Positions 6,480-13,658 of a stretch of 20,463 bases of DNA are shown here, piece after piece. The number at the start of each line of letters is the position of its first letter. The stretch's first letter is position 1. The translations under genes were made by a program, and so were the position numbers. Location: the IMG/VR virus record IMGVR_UViG_3300004770_000144, positions 1 to 20,463 of that record. The stretch is one strand, 5' to 3'. This DNA is from a virus. Under the pieces are notes generated by a model. It was not told where the DNA came from. It did not search any database and saw only the letters and a list, made by a program, of their open reading frames with translations.

Positions 6480-7137
6480 CTGGAATCATCGTGGTGTAAC
6501 AGTACCATGGTCGGGTTCAGACCACGAAATTAGTTATCGTAATAATATTGAGCGCGACCTGTGGCAAAATATTGACATCTCCTATACATACAATGCCCAT
6601 GGTTTTCGCACAGACGAATTAACCAAGCACCTTGGACAACCTGTAGACCTAGCACTAGGTTGTAGTTTAACTGAAGGTATTGGTGTTCCTCTTAAAGATG
6701 CTTGGCCTAGTATTGTTGCCGAACAACGTAGTGTTCCTATGTTAAACTTAGGAATACAAAGCGCCAGCACAGATACTGTGGCACGTATCTTAACTAACTG
6801 CATCGGACTGTTTGATATACAACACGTATTCATATTATGGCCCGATATGGCACGATTTGAACTTTACAACAAAGACCGCATCGAATCTGTAATTCCTACC
6901 ACAGCCAATACCGAACACGTTTGGTATATGGACAACGATAATGCACAACAACGATATTACCGAAATCGGCTATTGGTTCATTCTTTTGGGTTACCCATAA
7001 TCGAATATACAGCTAGGGATATTTTTAACCCAGAATCGCGTGGAGCCGTTGATCGTGCAAGGGATGGGCAACATTTTGGTATTCAAAGCCACAGAATAGT
7101 TGCTTGGGAATTCATTAAAGGTTTGACAGCTAAATAA
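6445..7137 (+). CDS. SGNH/GDSL-hydrolase-like protein 2
   Basis: The product is 230 aa. The ATG at 6445 lies inside the end of the first SGNH gene. An open frame extends upstream, but that part only mirrors the other gene. After an N-terminal region with the GFRTDEL motif, block I reads LALGCSLTEGIGVP (Ser74 likely nucleophile). This is followed by LNLGIQSASTDTV (Gly103 block), a strand VFILWPDMARFE, and the C-terminal RARDGQHFGIQSH that supplies Asp and His. It differs strongly from protein 1 in sequence, so the pair is an old duplication or an unrelated pairing. Possible roles are deacetylation of surface sugars or lipid cleavage. Confidence 0.72.
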   Translation: MNFWQTTQFPYSWNHRGVTVPWSGSDHEISYRNNIERDLWQNIDISYTYNAHGFRTDELTKHLGQPVDLALGCSLTEGIGVPLKDAWPSIVAEQRSVPMLNLGIQSASTDTVARILTNCIGLFDIQHVFILWPDMARFELYNKDRIESVIPTTANTEHVWYMDNDNAQQRYYRNRLLVHSFGLPIIEYTARDIFNPESRGAVDRARDGQHFGIQSHRIVAWEFIKGLTAK

Positions 7138-7151
7138 TAATATGCTACTAT
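7123..7151 (+). promoter_or_regulatory. Candidate promoter for the RNase H gene
   Basis: TTGACA (7123-7128, a perfect -35) lies 17 bases before TACTAT (7146-7151). The -35 falls inside the end of the upstream gene. The predicted transcription start is close to base 7158, which is the A of the RNase H ATG, so the transcript could be leaderless. No Shine-Dalgarno sequence precedes this ATG. Confidence 0.5.
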
Positions 7152-7157
7152 TACTAT

Positions 7158-8147
7158 ATGAAATATTTAATCGTAGATACCGCTAATACCTTTTTTCGAG
7201 CCAGACATGCCGCCCACCGCCAAAGTGATACGTGGGATAAGCTAGGCTTTGCCATTCATGTTACCTTAAGTAGTGTAGCAAAAGCATTTCGTGATCAGCG
7301 AGCTGACCATGTAGTGTTCTGCCTCGAAGGTCGTAGCTGGCGTAAAGATTTTTATGAGCCTTACAAGAAAAATCGTGCTGTAGCCCGAGCAGCGTTAACC
7401 GAAGCTGAACAAGAAGAAGAAAAGTTATTTTGGGAATCGTTTGACGAACTTAAAACCTTTGTCTATGAAAAAAGTAATTGTACTGTGCTACAGCACGAAC
7501 AATTAGAAGCCGATGATTTAATTGCCGGTTGGATACAAGCACACCCGCAGGACGAACATGTTATTGTTAGTAGTGATACTGATTTTTATCAATTACTTTC
7601 TGCTAACGTAAAACAGTATAACGGAATATCAGATGAACTGCACACTATTGAAGGCATTTTTGACAAAAAAGGTTCCCCAGTCAAAGATAAAAAAACTAAG
7701 GAAAACAAATCCATCCCTGATCCGACTTGGATCCTTTTTGAGAAGTGTATGCGCGGTGACCCCACAGACAACGTATTCAGTGCGTTCCCTGGGGTTAGGA
7801 AAGTTGGAAGTAAGAATAAAGTTGGGCTCCAAGAAGCGTTCGAAGACCGTGATAAAAAGGGCTTTGCGTGGAACAACCTAATGTTGCAACGCTGGACTGA
7901 CCATAATGGTGTTGAACATCGTGTACTAGACGATTATAATCGCAATGTAACACTTGTAGACTTAACCGCACAACCAGATGACATTAAGGTAAAAATTGCA
8001 GAAACTATTGCTACAAATAGTGTTCGTAAAGAGATACCACAAATAGGAACTAAGTTTATGAAGTTTTGTGGCAAGTACGATTTAAAACGTATTAGCGACA
8101 ATGTACAAAATTTTGTAGACTTCTTATCAGCTGGGTACCCAGAATGA
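7158..8147 (+). CDS. rnh: T4 RNase H-like 5'-3' exonuclease / flap nuclease
   Basis: This 329-aa protein fits the T4 RNase H / FEN-like family (T4 protein 305 aa), which removes RNA primers and flaps during lagging-strand synthesis. Acidic metal-binding motifs appear in order: Asp7 in LIVDTAN, the FCLEGRSWRKDFYEPYKKNR helical-arch strand (54-73), LEADDLIAGW (Glu117, Asp119, Asp120), SSDTDFYQLL (Asp140, Asp142), and RGDPTDNVFSAFPGV (Asp201, Asp204), which leads into the helix-hairpin-helix-like region. All expected acidic residues are present, so it is probably active. It is one of the best links to T4-like replication. An overlapping Lys-rich frame at 7633-7881 is a shadow. Confidence 0.9.
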   Translation: MKYLIVDTANTFFRARHAAHRQSDTWDKLGFAIHVTLSSVAKAFRDQRADHVVFCLEGRSWRKDFYEPYKKNRAVARAALTEAEQEEEKLFWESFDELKTFVYEKSNCTVLQHEQLEADDLIAGWIQAHPQDEHVIVSSDTDFYQLLSANVKQYNGISDELHTIEGIFDKKGSPVKDKKTKENKSIPDPTWILFEKCMRGDPTDNVFSAFPGVRKVGSKNKVGLQEAFEDRDKKGFAWNNLMLQRWTDHNGVEHRVLDDYNRNVTLVDLTAQPDDIKVKIAETIATNSVRKEIPQIGTKFMKFCGKYDLKRISDNVQNFVDFLSAGYPE

Positions 8148-8572
8148 TTTTTGCAAATCTAAGATTGGCTATATTAAATTGGCTAGCGGCTCCATCTCAT
8201 AGCGTATTTAATAACTTATATAAGAAAGAAAAAACTATGGCAATGACCAATCCATCACAAACCACTTACACGCTAGGAGTAGGCGGCGGCAGCGTTCCTT
8301 ATAATAACGGCACAGGACACAATTATTACACAACACAACCACAGGTACAACAAATGAACTTAGGAACCACTACTATTAACTTTAACGTAGCAAAAGCCAA
8401 CGGTGGCTGGATCGTGCAGGTTAATCCTCATCAGAATCATAACACAATAAACCTTACTGGGCTAGCTGAAAATAGACAAGCTGAACTATATCTCATTCAC
8501 GACAGCGAAGACTTTGATGCAGCCTTGGGTAAGATTGTAACTATGAGTTGTTTAAAAGGCGAGCAAAAGTGA
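8144..8572 (+). CDS. Conserved phage protein (paralogue of the protein at 289)
   Basis: The product is 142 aa from an ATG that overlaps the RNase H stop. A start at the internal ATG at 8237, giving MAMTNPSQ, is also possible. The N-terminus is amphipathic and hydrophobic (LRLAILNWLAAP). A flexible Gly/Asn/Tyr/Gln-rich stretch follows, and then a domain with TINFNVAKANGGWIVQV and later LIHDSEDFDAALGKIVTM. That domain shares its layout with the 90-aa protein at 289-561. Function is unknown; the flexible region hints at a virion or membrane-associated role. GTGA links it to the next gene. Confidence 0.68.
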   Translation: MIFANLRLAILNWLAAPSHSVFNNLYKKEKTMAMTNPSQTTYTLGVGGGSVPYNNGTGHNYYTTQPQVQQMNLGTTTINFNVAKANGGWIVQVNPHQNHNTINLTGLAENRQAELYLIHDSEDFDAALGKIVTMSCLKGEQK

Positions 8573-8937
8573 TAACACTCTTACTCATTCTTGTAGCATT
8601 ACAATTTAAACATTGGTACATCGACTTTGTTAATCAAACAATGGAAGAAGTAAACGCCAAAGGCATCTATGGTAACTGGATTGGAATGCAACACAGTATT
8701 AAACACGGTATCGCTACTATGATGATCATGCCGGTGTTCTTTGGCATTGAGGCAGGATTAGTCGTTGGATTTGTATTAGGATTGTTTGACTTTGTTACGC
8801 ACTATCATATTGATTGGGCGAAAATGAACTGGGGTAATAGAGATATCCAGACTCCAGCATTTTGGGCACACCTTGGCTTTGACCAAATGATGCACCAACT
8901 TGTATATCTCGCAATTATAGGATTAATTATTGTATGA
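8569..8937 (+). CDS. DUF3307-like membrane protein
   Basis: The product is 122 aa. The GTG at 8569 is chosen because it overlaps the previous stop as GTGA; a TTG further upstream is less likely. It has three to four hydrophobic helices and polar residues in a characteristic order: QFKHWYIDFVNQT near the N-terminus, MQHSIKHG in the middle, FDFVTHYHIDWAKMNWG, and FDQMMHQLVYL near the end. The pattern KH..xDF..Q, H..xH, H..xDW.K and DQ..H is that of DUF3307, a membrane family found in phages and bacteria. The conserved His and Asp residues suggest metal or substrate binding in the membrane, but the function is unknown. Confidence 0.7.
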   Translation: MITLLLILVALQFKHWYIDFVNQTMEEVNAKGIYGNWIGMQHSIKHGIATMMIMPVFFGIEAGLVVGFVLGLFDFVTHYHIDWAKMNWGNRDIQTPAFWAHLGFDQMMHQLVYLAIIGLIIV

Positions 8938-9410
8938 CCGAAATGATCGCAAAACCCGTAGTAAAAAATAAAATGTGGATTGTAGAACTCTACGGCAATA
9001 AAGTAGGCAGTATCATGGCCGTTGAAGAAAGTGGATTTGTATACATCCACGATGACCAACGTGAAATGTTTTCGTCTATTAAATTGATAAGCGCCAAATA
9101 CAATATTGAATTTGTCAAGGCAGAAAAAGTCAAACGTGAAAAACAAGACGTTTACGATGTCTACGGATTCCCATCTAATAATCGTCCACATAACGAAGTC
9201 CTGGATGTTCAACGTTACTTGCCTATCTATACTAAAACAGCAAAATCAAAAAGTTTTTTCTGTGCTGGCTATTACATTATTAAATTTAGTTCAACTTGGG
9301 TACGTGCATACTGTCCTAAACTTATCACACTAAATCGATACGAATACCAAGGTCCGTTTAAGACTCAAGAACGTATGGTTGAATCGATGCGAGAGGCCAA
9401 TGGACAATAA
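8934..9410 (+). CDS. Hypothetical phage protein
   Basis: This 158-aa soluble protein starts at an ATG that overlaps the previous stop as ATGA. A beta-rich N-terminal part (KMWIVELYGNKVGSI, GFVYIHDD) is followed by a basic stretch (KAEKVKREKQDVYDVYGFP). The C-terminal part is Tyr- and Lys-rich, with RYLPIYTKTAKSKSFFCAGY and RAYCPKLITLNRYEYQGPFK. I recognise this as a type of orphan kept in T4-like phages of aquatic bacteria, but no function can be named. The antisense frame over 8805-9212 is a shadow. Confidence 0.7.
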   Translation: MTEMIAKPVVKNKMWIVELYGNKVGSIMAVEESGFVYIHDDQREMFSSIKLISAKYNIEFVKAEKVKREKQDVYDVYGFPSNNRPHNEVLDVQRYLPIYTKTAKSKSFFCAGYYIIKFSSTWVRAYCPKLITLNRYEYQGPFKTQERMVESMREANGQ

Positions 9411-9618
9411 TTTGCCTTTTCACATTAAAATGTTTAATGATAGGGTAAGGGCTATGAACCAAGGCAATGGTAAACTTCTTACATTAAATCCGCAAGAAGC
9501 TCGCAATTTACATGCGGAAATCTACGATTTGATGGCCACAATCGCCAACTTATCTAAGACTCAGGAAAGTTCTATTACCAGTGTAAATGTCGGCATGGAT
9601 GGTGGAAGTTTTAAATAA
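9400..9618 (+). CDS. Small helical phage protein
   Basis: The product is 72 aa. The ATG at 9400 gives MDNNLPFHIKMFNDR and overlaps the previous gene by 11 bases; an upstream TTG is less likely. The central part, LTLNPQEARNLHAEIYDLMATIANL, is a strongly helical stretch typical of short phage orphans. The tail is polar (SSITSVNVGMDGGSFK). There is no motif for a function. It ends a run of coupled genes before a 49-base gap with a possible late promoter. Confidence 0.65.
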   Translation: MDNNLPFHIKMFNDRVRAMNQGNGKLLTLNPQEARNLHAEIYDLMATIANLSKTQESSITSVNVGMDGGSFK

Positions 9619-9635
9619 TGTACGTATATTATTGA

Positions 9636-9643
9636 GATAAATA
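9636..9643 (+). promoter_or_regulatory. T4-late-like promoter box
   Basis: GATAAATA differs at one base from the T4 late promoter box TATAAATA. It lies in one of the few gaps, 24 bases before the next ATG. A ribosome site, AAGGA (9656-9660), lies between box and start codon, leaving a normal leader. No -35 element is evident, as expected for late promoters. AT-rich sequence makes chance matches fairly likely. Confidence 0.35.
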
Positions 9644-9667
9644 AACTGTATATCAAGGATAAGTGAA

Positions 9668-9955
9668 ATGAGCCGACCTAAACCAACCGTATTGTTGGAT
9701 CACGTAAATAAGACAACATATAAGAGCGAACAAGTACTCAGCTCTGAAGGTATCTGGGCGGTCTTCTACGACAATCAACCTATCAATCTAAAAACAGCAA
9801 ATGTACTAGTAGCGTATCCTGGTCCTAAGTACAAGAAAAATAGTTTCAGTAATCCTGGACACGCAATCAACCTCTGCAAGAAACTCAACACCTTGTTCAA
9901 GACCGACAAGTTCAGTGTTGTCTTGCTCAAAGCCGGTGACAAAGTCTTCCCCTAA
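9668..9955 (+). CDS. Hypothetical phage protein
   Basis: The product is 95 aa with an AAGGA ribosome site seven bases before the ATG. Visible sequence features are an N-terminal KPTVLLDHVNKTTYKSEQV, GIWAVFYDNQPINLKT, a basic turn YPGPKYKKNSF, and a C-terminal strand KFSVVLLKAGDKV. It is probably a small alpha/beta protein. I recognise it only as a type of phage orphan. The next gene most likely starts inside it, in another frame, with a 20-base overlap. Confidence 0.68.
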   Translation: MSRPKPTVLLDHVNKTTYKSEQVLSSEGIWAVFYDNQPINLKTANVLVAYPGPKYKKNSFSNPGHAINLCKKLNTLFKTDKFSVVLLKAGDKVFP

Positions 9956-10316
9956 GCGTTACACCCAACGTCAGCTAACTAAAATATTTGTAGAACAAGC
10001 TGACATTCCTCTTGGCCACACTACCGACATGCAAATGCGTTGGTGGAAGAATCCTACTGATCCAAACAGTCTAAGACTCACACTTGCTGGTCTACAGTTT
10101 GTTAAAGCACAACTCAAGTTGACCAGTTACGACTTTGCCTTGTCGGAAGAATTAACCAACTACAACATACTGCAATTAGAACGTCTATTCAAAGGTATGT
10201 ATTATTTGCTCAAGCGACAGAAACTTATTGTATTCGAGGAAGAAGAAGCTGTAATGTTGAGCTTGCACGGAAACAACCTTAAGGGCTACTTAGACAGTTT
10301 AGACAACGCTGGATAA
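9936..10316 (+). CDS. Hypothetical phage protein
   Basis: The product is about 126 aa if the GTG at 9936 is used (beginning TKSSPKRYTQRQL after the start residue). An earlier GTG at 9915 would give a less likely N-terminus and a longer overlap. The basic N-terminus is followed by IPLGHTTDMQMRWWKNPTDP, then LRLTLAGLQFV. A helical region comes next (LQLERLFKGMYYLLKRQ) and the end is LIVFEEEEAVMLSLHGNN. The Trp-Trp and Lys/Arg-rich patches could bind nucleic acid or protein, but this is a guess. No family is recognised. Confidence 0.66.
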   Translation: MTKSSPKRYTQRQLTKIFVEQADIPLGHTTDMQMRWWKNPTDPNSLRLTLAGLQFVKAQLKLTSYDFALSEELTNYNILQLERLFKGMYYLLKRQKLIVFEEEEAVMLSLHGNNLKGYLDSLDNAG

Positions 10317-10319
10317 ATA
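10312..10319 (+). promoter_or_regulatory. T4-late-like promoter box
   Basis: A second GATAAATA, identical to the one at 9636, spans the stop codon of the preceding gene. If used like T4 late promoters, transcription would start near 10326, just past the first ATG at 10324. The in-frame ATG at 10339 would then be the start, with a very short leader. The site could also be chance. Confidence 0.3.
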
Positions 10320-10323
10320 TTTC

Positions 10324-10830
10324 ATGCTCTTATACGAAATGTCCCAACCGTTAACTCAGTTCAATCCATTGCTTGTTGAGTTTTGGCGGAGTCGTACGCC
10401 CGAGCAGATGCGATACTACTTTGTACAAAATAACTGTTACGGTGCTAGTCAAGATTTAATTAAATTTCTAGACGAAGTTAAGGGTATACAGACAGCAGAA
10501 ATAGTTCCAATTGGCCGTATTGTAAACGGCAAAAAACAAGGCGGCTGGTTTAAATCCGACGTTCCCGATACAAGTCTAGATGCATTTACCAAACAGGAAA
10601 TAGCCGATTGCCGTAGTCAAGGTCTCGACCCACGAAAAAAATCAGATCGTATTGCATACATTACAAATAATCAATTAGAAGACGAATTTTGTTGGATACC
10701 ACACAGTTGGGTAGAAATTCGCGGTAAGATTCTAGATCCCAGCGGTTTCTACACAAACGGGCGCAGTGGACAATTTGATCGTATGGTTACTGATAAAAGT
10801 AGTGTAGACTCCCGCTACAAGTACTTCTAA
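10324..10830 (+). CDS. Possible papain/transglutaminase-fold protein
   Basis: The product is 168 aa (163 if the ATG at 10339 is used). FVQNNCYGASQDLIKFL places Cys38 at the start of a helix. HSWVEIRGKILDPSG places His127 in a strand and Asp138 before Pro-Ser. This Cys, His, Asp order and the HSWVEI.G.ILDPS pattern are typical of papain-like folds such as transglutaminase-like and NlpC/P60-type proteins. The role could be protein or peptide cleavage, or amide transfer. The family is not recognised, so the enzyme call rests on motif shape only. The next gene is separated by a promoter region. Confidence 0.55.
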   Translation: MLLYEMSQPLTQFNPLLVEFWRSRTPEQMRYYFVQNNCYGASQDLIKFLDEVKGIQTAEIVPIGRIVNGKKQGGWFKSDVPDTSLDAFTKQEIADCRSQGLDPRKKSDRIAYITNNQLEDEFCWIPHSWVEIRGKILDPSGFYTNGRSGQFDRMVTDKSSVDSRYKYF

Positions 10831-10833
10831 ACT

Positions 10834-10878
10834 GTTGTAAAAAAGCGACAGACCAAAAAACCCATTCTATAGTATACT
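10834..10878 (+). promoter_or_regulatory. Promoter for the SleB-type hydrolase (GTTGT/ACAGACC class)
   Basis: GTTGT (10834-10838), ACAGACC (10848-10854) and the -10 TATACT (10873-10878) share content and spacing with the promoters at 16475 and 18942. The spacer from ACAGACC to the -10 is 18 bases. The -10 is embedded in the perfect 10-base palindrome TAGTATACTA (10870-10879), a possible operator. Transcription should start near 10885. Confidence 0.6.
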
Positions 10879-10906
10879 AGCTGTATTGTAACTACTGTGG
10901 GTTTTT
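10856..10906 (+). repeat. Inverted repeat around the lysin promoter
   Basis: AAAAACCCA (10856-10864) and TGGGTTTTT (10898-10906) form a perfect nine-base inverted repeat with 33 bases between. The 3' arm ends two bases before the ATG of the hydrolase and overlaps GTGGG (10897-10901), the only candidate ribosome site. The promoter -10 box lies between the arms. A transcript made here lacks the 5' arm, while a read-through transcript has both. Confidence 0.55.
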
Positions 10907-10908
10907 GT

Positions 10909-11445
10909 ATGAACAACAAAATTACCATATTTTTTGGTATTGTAATTACTGTATTGTTAGTTAGATTGGATTTTAAAACCGAGTTACTTAATGATCGTGT
11001 AGACCAACTTGAAGATGTCGTTGTTAAAACCAATCACGGTATCAAGTACACTAAGAGCGACATTGATTGTTTAACTCGAAACATTTATTACGAAGCTGGT
11101 AATCAGTCCGATGTCGGCAAGTATGCTGTAGCCACAGTAACATTAAATCGCATACGTGCAGGCCGCTGGGGCGATACGGTATGTAAGGTTGTTTATGCCA
11201 AGGCGCAATTTAGTTGGACTATGGCTAAGAAGTTGCATAAGCCAGACCCCGACGTATGGCAACGTAGTCGAGACATTGCTGTTTCATCGTTGCATGGCTA
11301 TCGTGTGAAAAGCCTACAGAAAAGTCTACTTTATCATGCTGACTATATCAAAGCGCCAAACTGGGCAGATCCTTCGTACAAAATTACCCAAATTGGAACA
11401 CATATCTTTTATACTAAAGGCAAAGGTAGTACAATAAACATATGA
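10909..11445 (+). CDS. SleB-type cell wall hydrolase with N-terminal membrane anchor (endolysin candidate)
   Basis: This 178-aa protein has an N-terminal hydrophobic segment (ITIFFGIVITVLLV, residues 5-18) and a short heptad-like stretch (TELLNDRVDQLEDVV). A Hydrolase_2/SleB domain follows: CLTRNIYYEAGNQSDVGKYA, with Glu62 the expected catalytic acid, then VATVTLNRIRAGRWGDTVCKVV and AQFSWTM. This family cleaves peptidoglycan glycan strands, probably as a lytic transglycosylase. The anchor resembles signal-anchor-release endolysins, so it may act in the periplasm to cause lysis. The ATG at 10909 is preferred to a GTG four codons upstream. Its expression is likely controlled by the promoter and inverted repeat just upstream. 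Confidence 0.85.
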   Translation: MNNKITIFFGIVITVLLVRLDFKTELLNDRVDQLEDVVVKTNHGIKYTKSDIDCLTRNIYYEAGNQSDVGKYAVATVTLNRIRAGRWGDTVCKVVYAKAQFSWTMAKKLHKPDPDVWQRSRDIAVSSLHGYRVKSLQKSLLYHADYIKAPNWADPSYKITQIGTHIFYTKGKGSTINI

Positions 11446-13658
11446 AATATTATTGTGTAATGTATTGGTACACTACTAAACTTAACCGCAAGGTACATCA
11501 GGTTAAGAATGGTTCTGCACGACGTCGTGCCAATAGTGCCCGTGAAGCCGCAGAAATTCGTATTAAAGAACAAGTAACAGCCGCCAACTCTGCTGACCCT
11601 TACGAAATACTACACGTCGAGGACGTTAGCGATATATGCGAAACAGGCGAGAAGCACGAAAGTCTGAGTAAGTTGCGTCAACTCGAACAAGGTATTCTGC
11701 ACCCAAAGCAAAAGCGTATGGGCATGTGGGTTCCCAGTGACAACACCGCAAGCGAGTGGTTCTTTGATACTAAGCAAGAGTCAGTAGATAATGTAGTTGC
11801 TGTGGGCAAACAGTTAATCAACGAATGCCGGCACGGTGTTATGGCCTTAGAAGACTTTCCAGCATTTCCGTACCAACAGTCAATTGTTGATTGGGCCGCT
11901 GATAAATTCAATTCCGGCATCAATGATATTCTTATTAATGCTATTATGCGAGCAGGTAAGTGTTTTATTACATACGAAATTGCTCGTAAAATTAAAGCTC
12001 GCAAGATTTTAGTTGTTACAGCCAAGGTCGGTGTTAATGACAGTTGGTCTAGTTTATTGCCCAACGGAGAAGAAAGCCACGTCAATTATGCAGACTGGCA
12101 ATATCACGATTATAAAAAGATCAAGCATATTAAACCCACTAAGAATGTAGACGTGGTATTTGTCAGCTTGCAATTTATCAACAAGCATTTTGATAATCCC
12201 AATACCTTACTTGCTGATATTTTTAATACTGAATGGGATCTAGTTGCATTCGATGAACAACATTATGCAACAGAAACAGATAACACTCAACGCCTGTGGG
12301 ACACGTTAGACTTTAAAAATAAAGTTGAATTAAGTGGTACTCCATATAAGACTGTATTAAGCGGTCGGTACGAATCTGACAACATTTATAACTTCGACTA
12401 TGTAGATGAACAGGTATTACGACGTGAAGCACTTGTTACTCCGGATACTGTGTTAGCTCGAGCATTTAAGTATCGTGCTGATATTAATTATGCTATGGTT
12501 AATATCCCAGATAAAATTAAAGATATGTTAGGGGAAGATGGATTTACCTTTCCCAAACTATTTGCCACAGATAAAGTACAATTTAAGAATGTAATTGCTG
12601 TTAACGAGTTTCTAACTTTTGCTGTACAAACATATAAAAAGCCGCCGGCTCGTTTCCTTCCTTTTGCTGACATGTTGTCAAGACATGCTCTCTGGGTATT
12701 GCCTAATGATGTTGCGGCTATTAACGCATTAGAAAAGATGCTTAAAAAACATCCATTCTTTGGCAAACGTCGTATTATCAATGCCAGCGGTAAGGGTGTT
12801 AAAGATATTCAAACAGTCAAAGACCTAATCCAACGTGATACTATCGAAGGCGGTGTTGGTACAATTACACTTACCTGTGGACGATTCTTAGAAGGTACTA
12901 GTGTACCTGAGTGGTGGTCAGTACACCAAATGAACAACGACAAGAGTGCCGCAGACTATTTCCAAGGTAGTTTCCGTTGTAAGACTCCCAATGCCCGAGA
13001 CGAAAAAGCCAGTGTAATTGTATTTGACTATGCACCAGAACGTTTCGTTAGTGTAGTGTACCAACATTGCGAACGTGTAAGTGATCCTACTAAACCTGTT
13101 AGTAATATTATTAGTCAATGGTTAGATGTTAGCGAAGTATACGACTATACTGGTAACCAATGGAACATTATGTCCGGTGAAGATATCAGTCGACGTTTCT
13201 TAAGCGATATCAATAACTATATGGATCGAGTAGGACAAGCGGTAGATCCTGCAGGCATTGACGCCGGTATTATTCAACTGTTAGCAGATAAAAAGAAAGA
13301 TTCAAATCAAACTAGTGCCAAGAGTCAACTTAATGGAAATGATATATTAGAAGGTTCTAATAAGAAACGTGTGTTCAGTTCAGGTACACCAGTTAGCGGA
13401 TGGAAGAAACCTGTTGACCCAGCAGAAGCTGCCGAACAACAAGTACGATATGCTCTTAAGCAAATTTTCAAACTAATTGATGTAGGTTGGGCTGATAATA
13501 TTACATTCAGTAGTCTAACCGATATTATTCGCTGTAAGGATACAATGCTAGTAAACGAAATTACAGGGCTTACCCCCGATGAATGGAAGGAAATCTTGCC
13601 TGCTGTAAACCAGGTTGTTATTAACCGAGCAATGGGCCAATACAATGATTTCCAATAA
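11442..13658 (+). CDS. Superfamily 2 (DExH) helicase / translocase
   Basis: This 738-aa protein starts as ATGA over the hydrolase stop. Residues 1-135 are an N-terminal region not recognised. The helicase core follows: a Q-like FPYQQSIVDW (142-151), an unusual Walker A reading IMRAGKCF (168-175), motif Ia LVVTAKVGV, DEQH (271-274) as Walker B, SGTP (298-301) as motif III, TLTCGRFLEGTSVPEW (476-491) as motif V, and YFQGSFRCKTP as motif VI. It resembles the motor subunits of type I/III restriction enzymes and phage UvsW-type helicases. No nuclease motif is seen. A linker (about 640-665) precedes a helical C-terminus. The two methyltransferase-like genes that overlap behind it suggest joint action on DNA. 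Confidence 0.85.
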   Translation: MKYYCVMYWYTTKLNRKVHQVKNGSARRRANSAREAAEIRIKEQVTAANSADPYEILHVEDVSDICETGEKHESLSKLRQLEQGILHPKQKRMGMWVPSDNTASEWFFDTKQESVDNVVAVGKQLINECRHGVMALEDFPAFPYQQSIVDWAADKFNSGINDILINAIMRAGKCFITYEIARKIKARKILVVTAKVGVNDSWSSLLPNGEESHVNYADWQYHDYKKIKHIKPTKNVDVVFVSLQFINKHFDNPNTLLADIFNTEWDLVAFDEQHYATETDNTQRLWDTLDFKNKVELSGTPYKTVLSGRYESDNIYNFDYVDEQVLRREALVTPDTVLARAFKYRADINYAMVNIPDKIKDMLGEDGFTFPKLFATDKVQFKNVIAVNEFLTFAVQTYKKPPARFLPFADMLSRHALWVLPNDVAAINALEKMLKKHPFFGKRRIINASGKGVKDIQTVKDLIQRDTIEGGVGTITLTCGRFLEGTSVPEWWSVHQMNNDKSAADYFQGSFRCKTPNARDEKASVIVFDYAPERFVSVVYQHCERVSDPTKPVSNIISQWLDVSEVYDYTGNQWNIMSGEDISRRFLSDINNYMDRVGQAVDPAGIDAGIIQLLADKKKDSNQTSAKSQLNGNDILEGSNKKRVFSSGTPVSGWKKPVDPAEAAEQQVRYALKQIFKLIDVGWADNITFSSLTDIIRCKDTMLVNEITGLTPDEWKEILPAVNQVVINRAMGQYNDFQ

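Noticed and set aside
7633-7881. Lys/Arg-rich frame of 82 codons on the + strand inside the RNase H gene
   Set aside because: It lies wholly within a gene whose acidic catalytic motifs span this region, has no ribosome site, and its composition follows from the frame shift.
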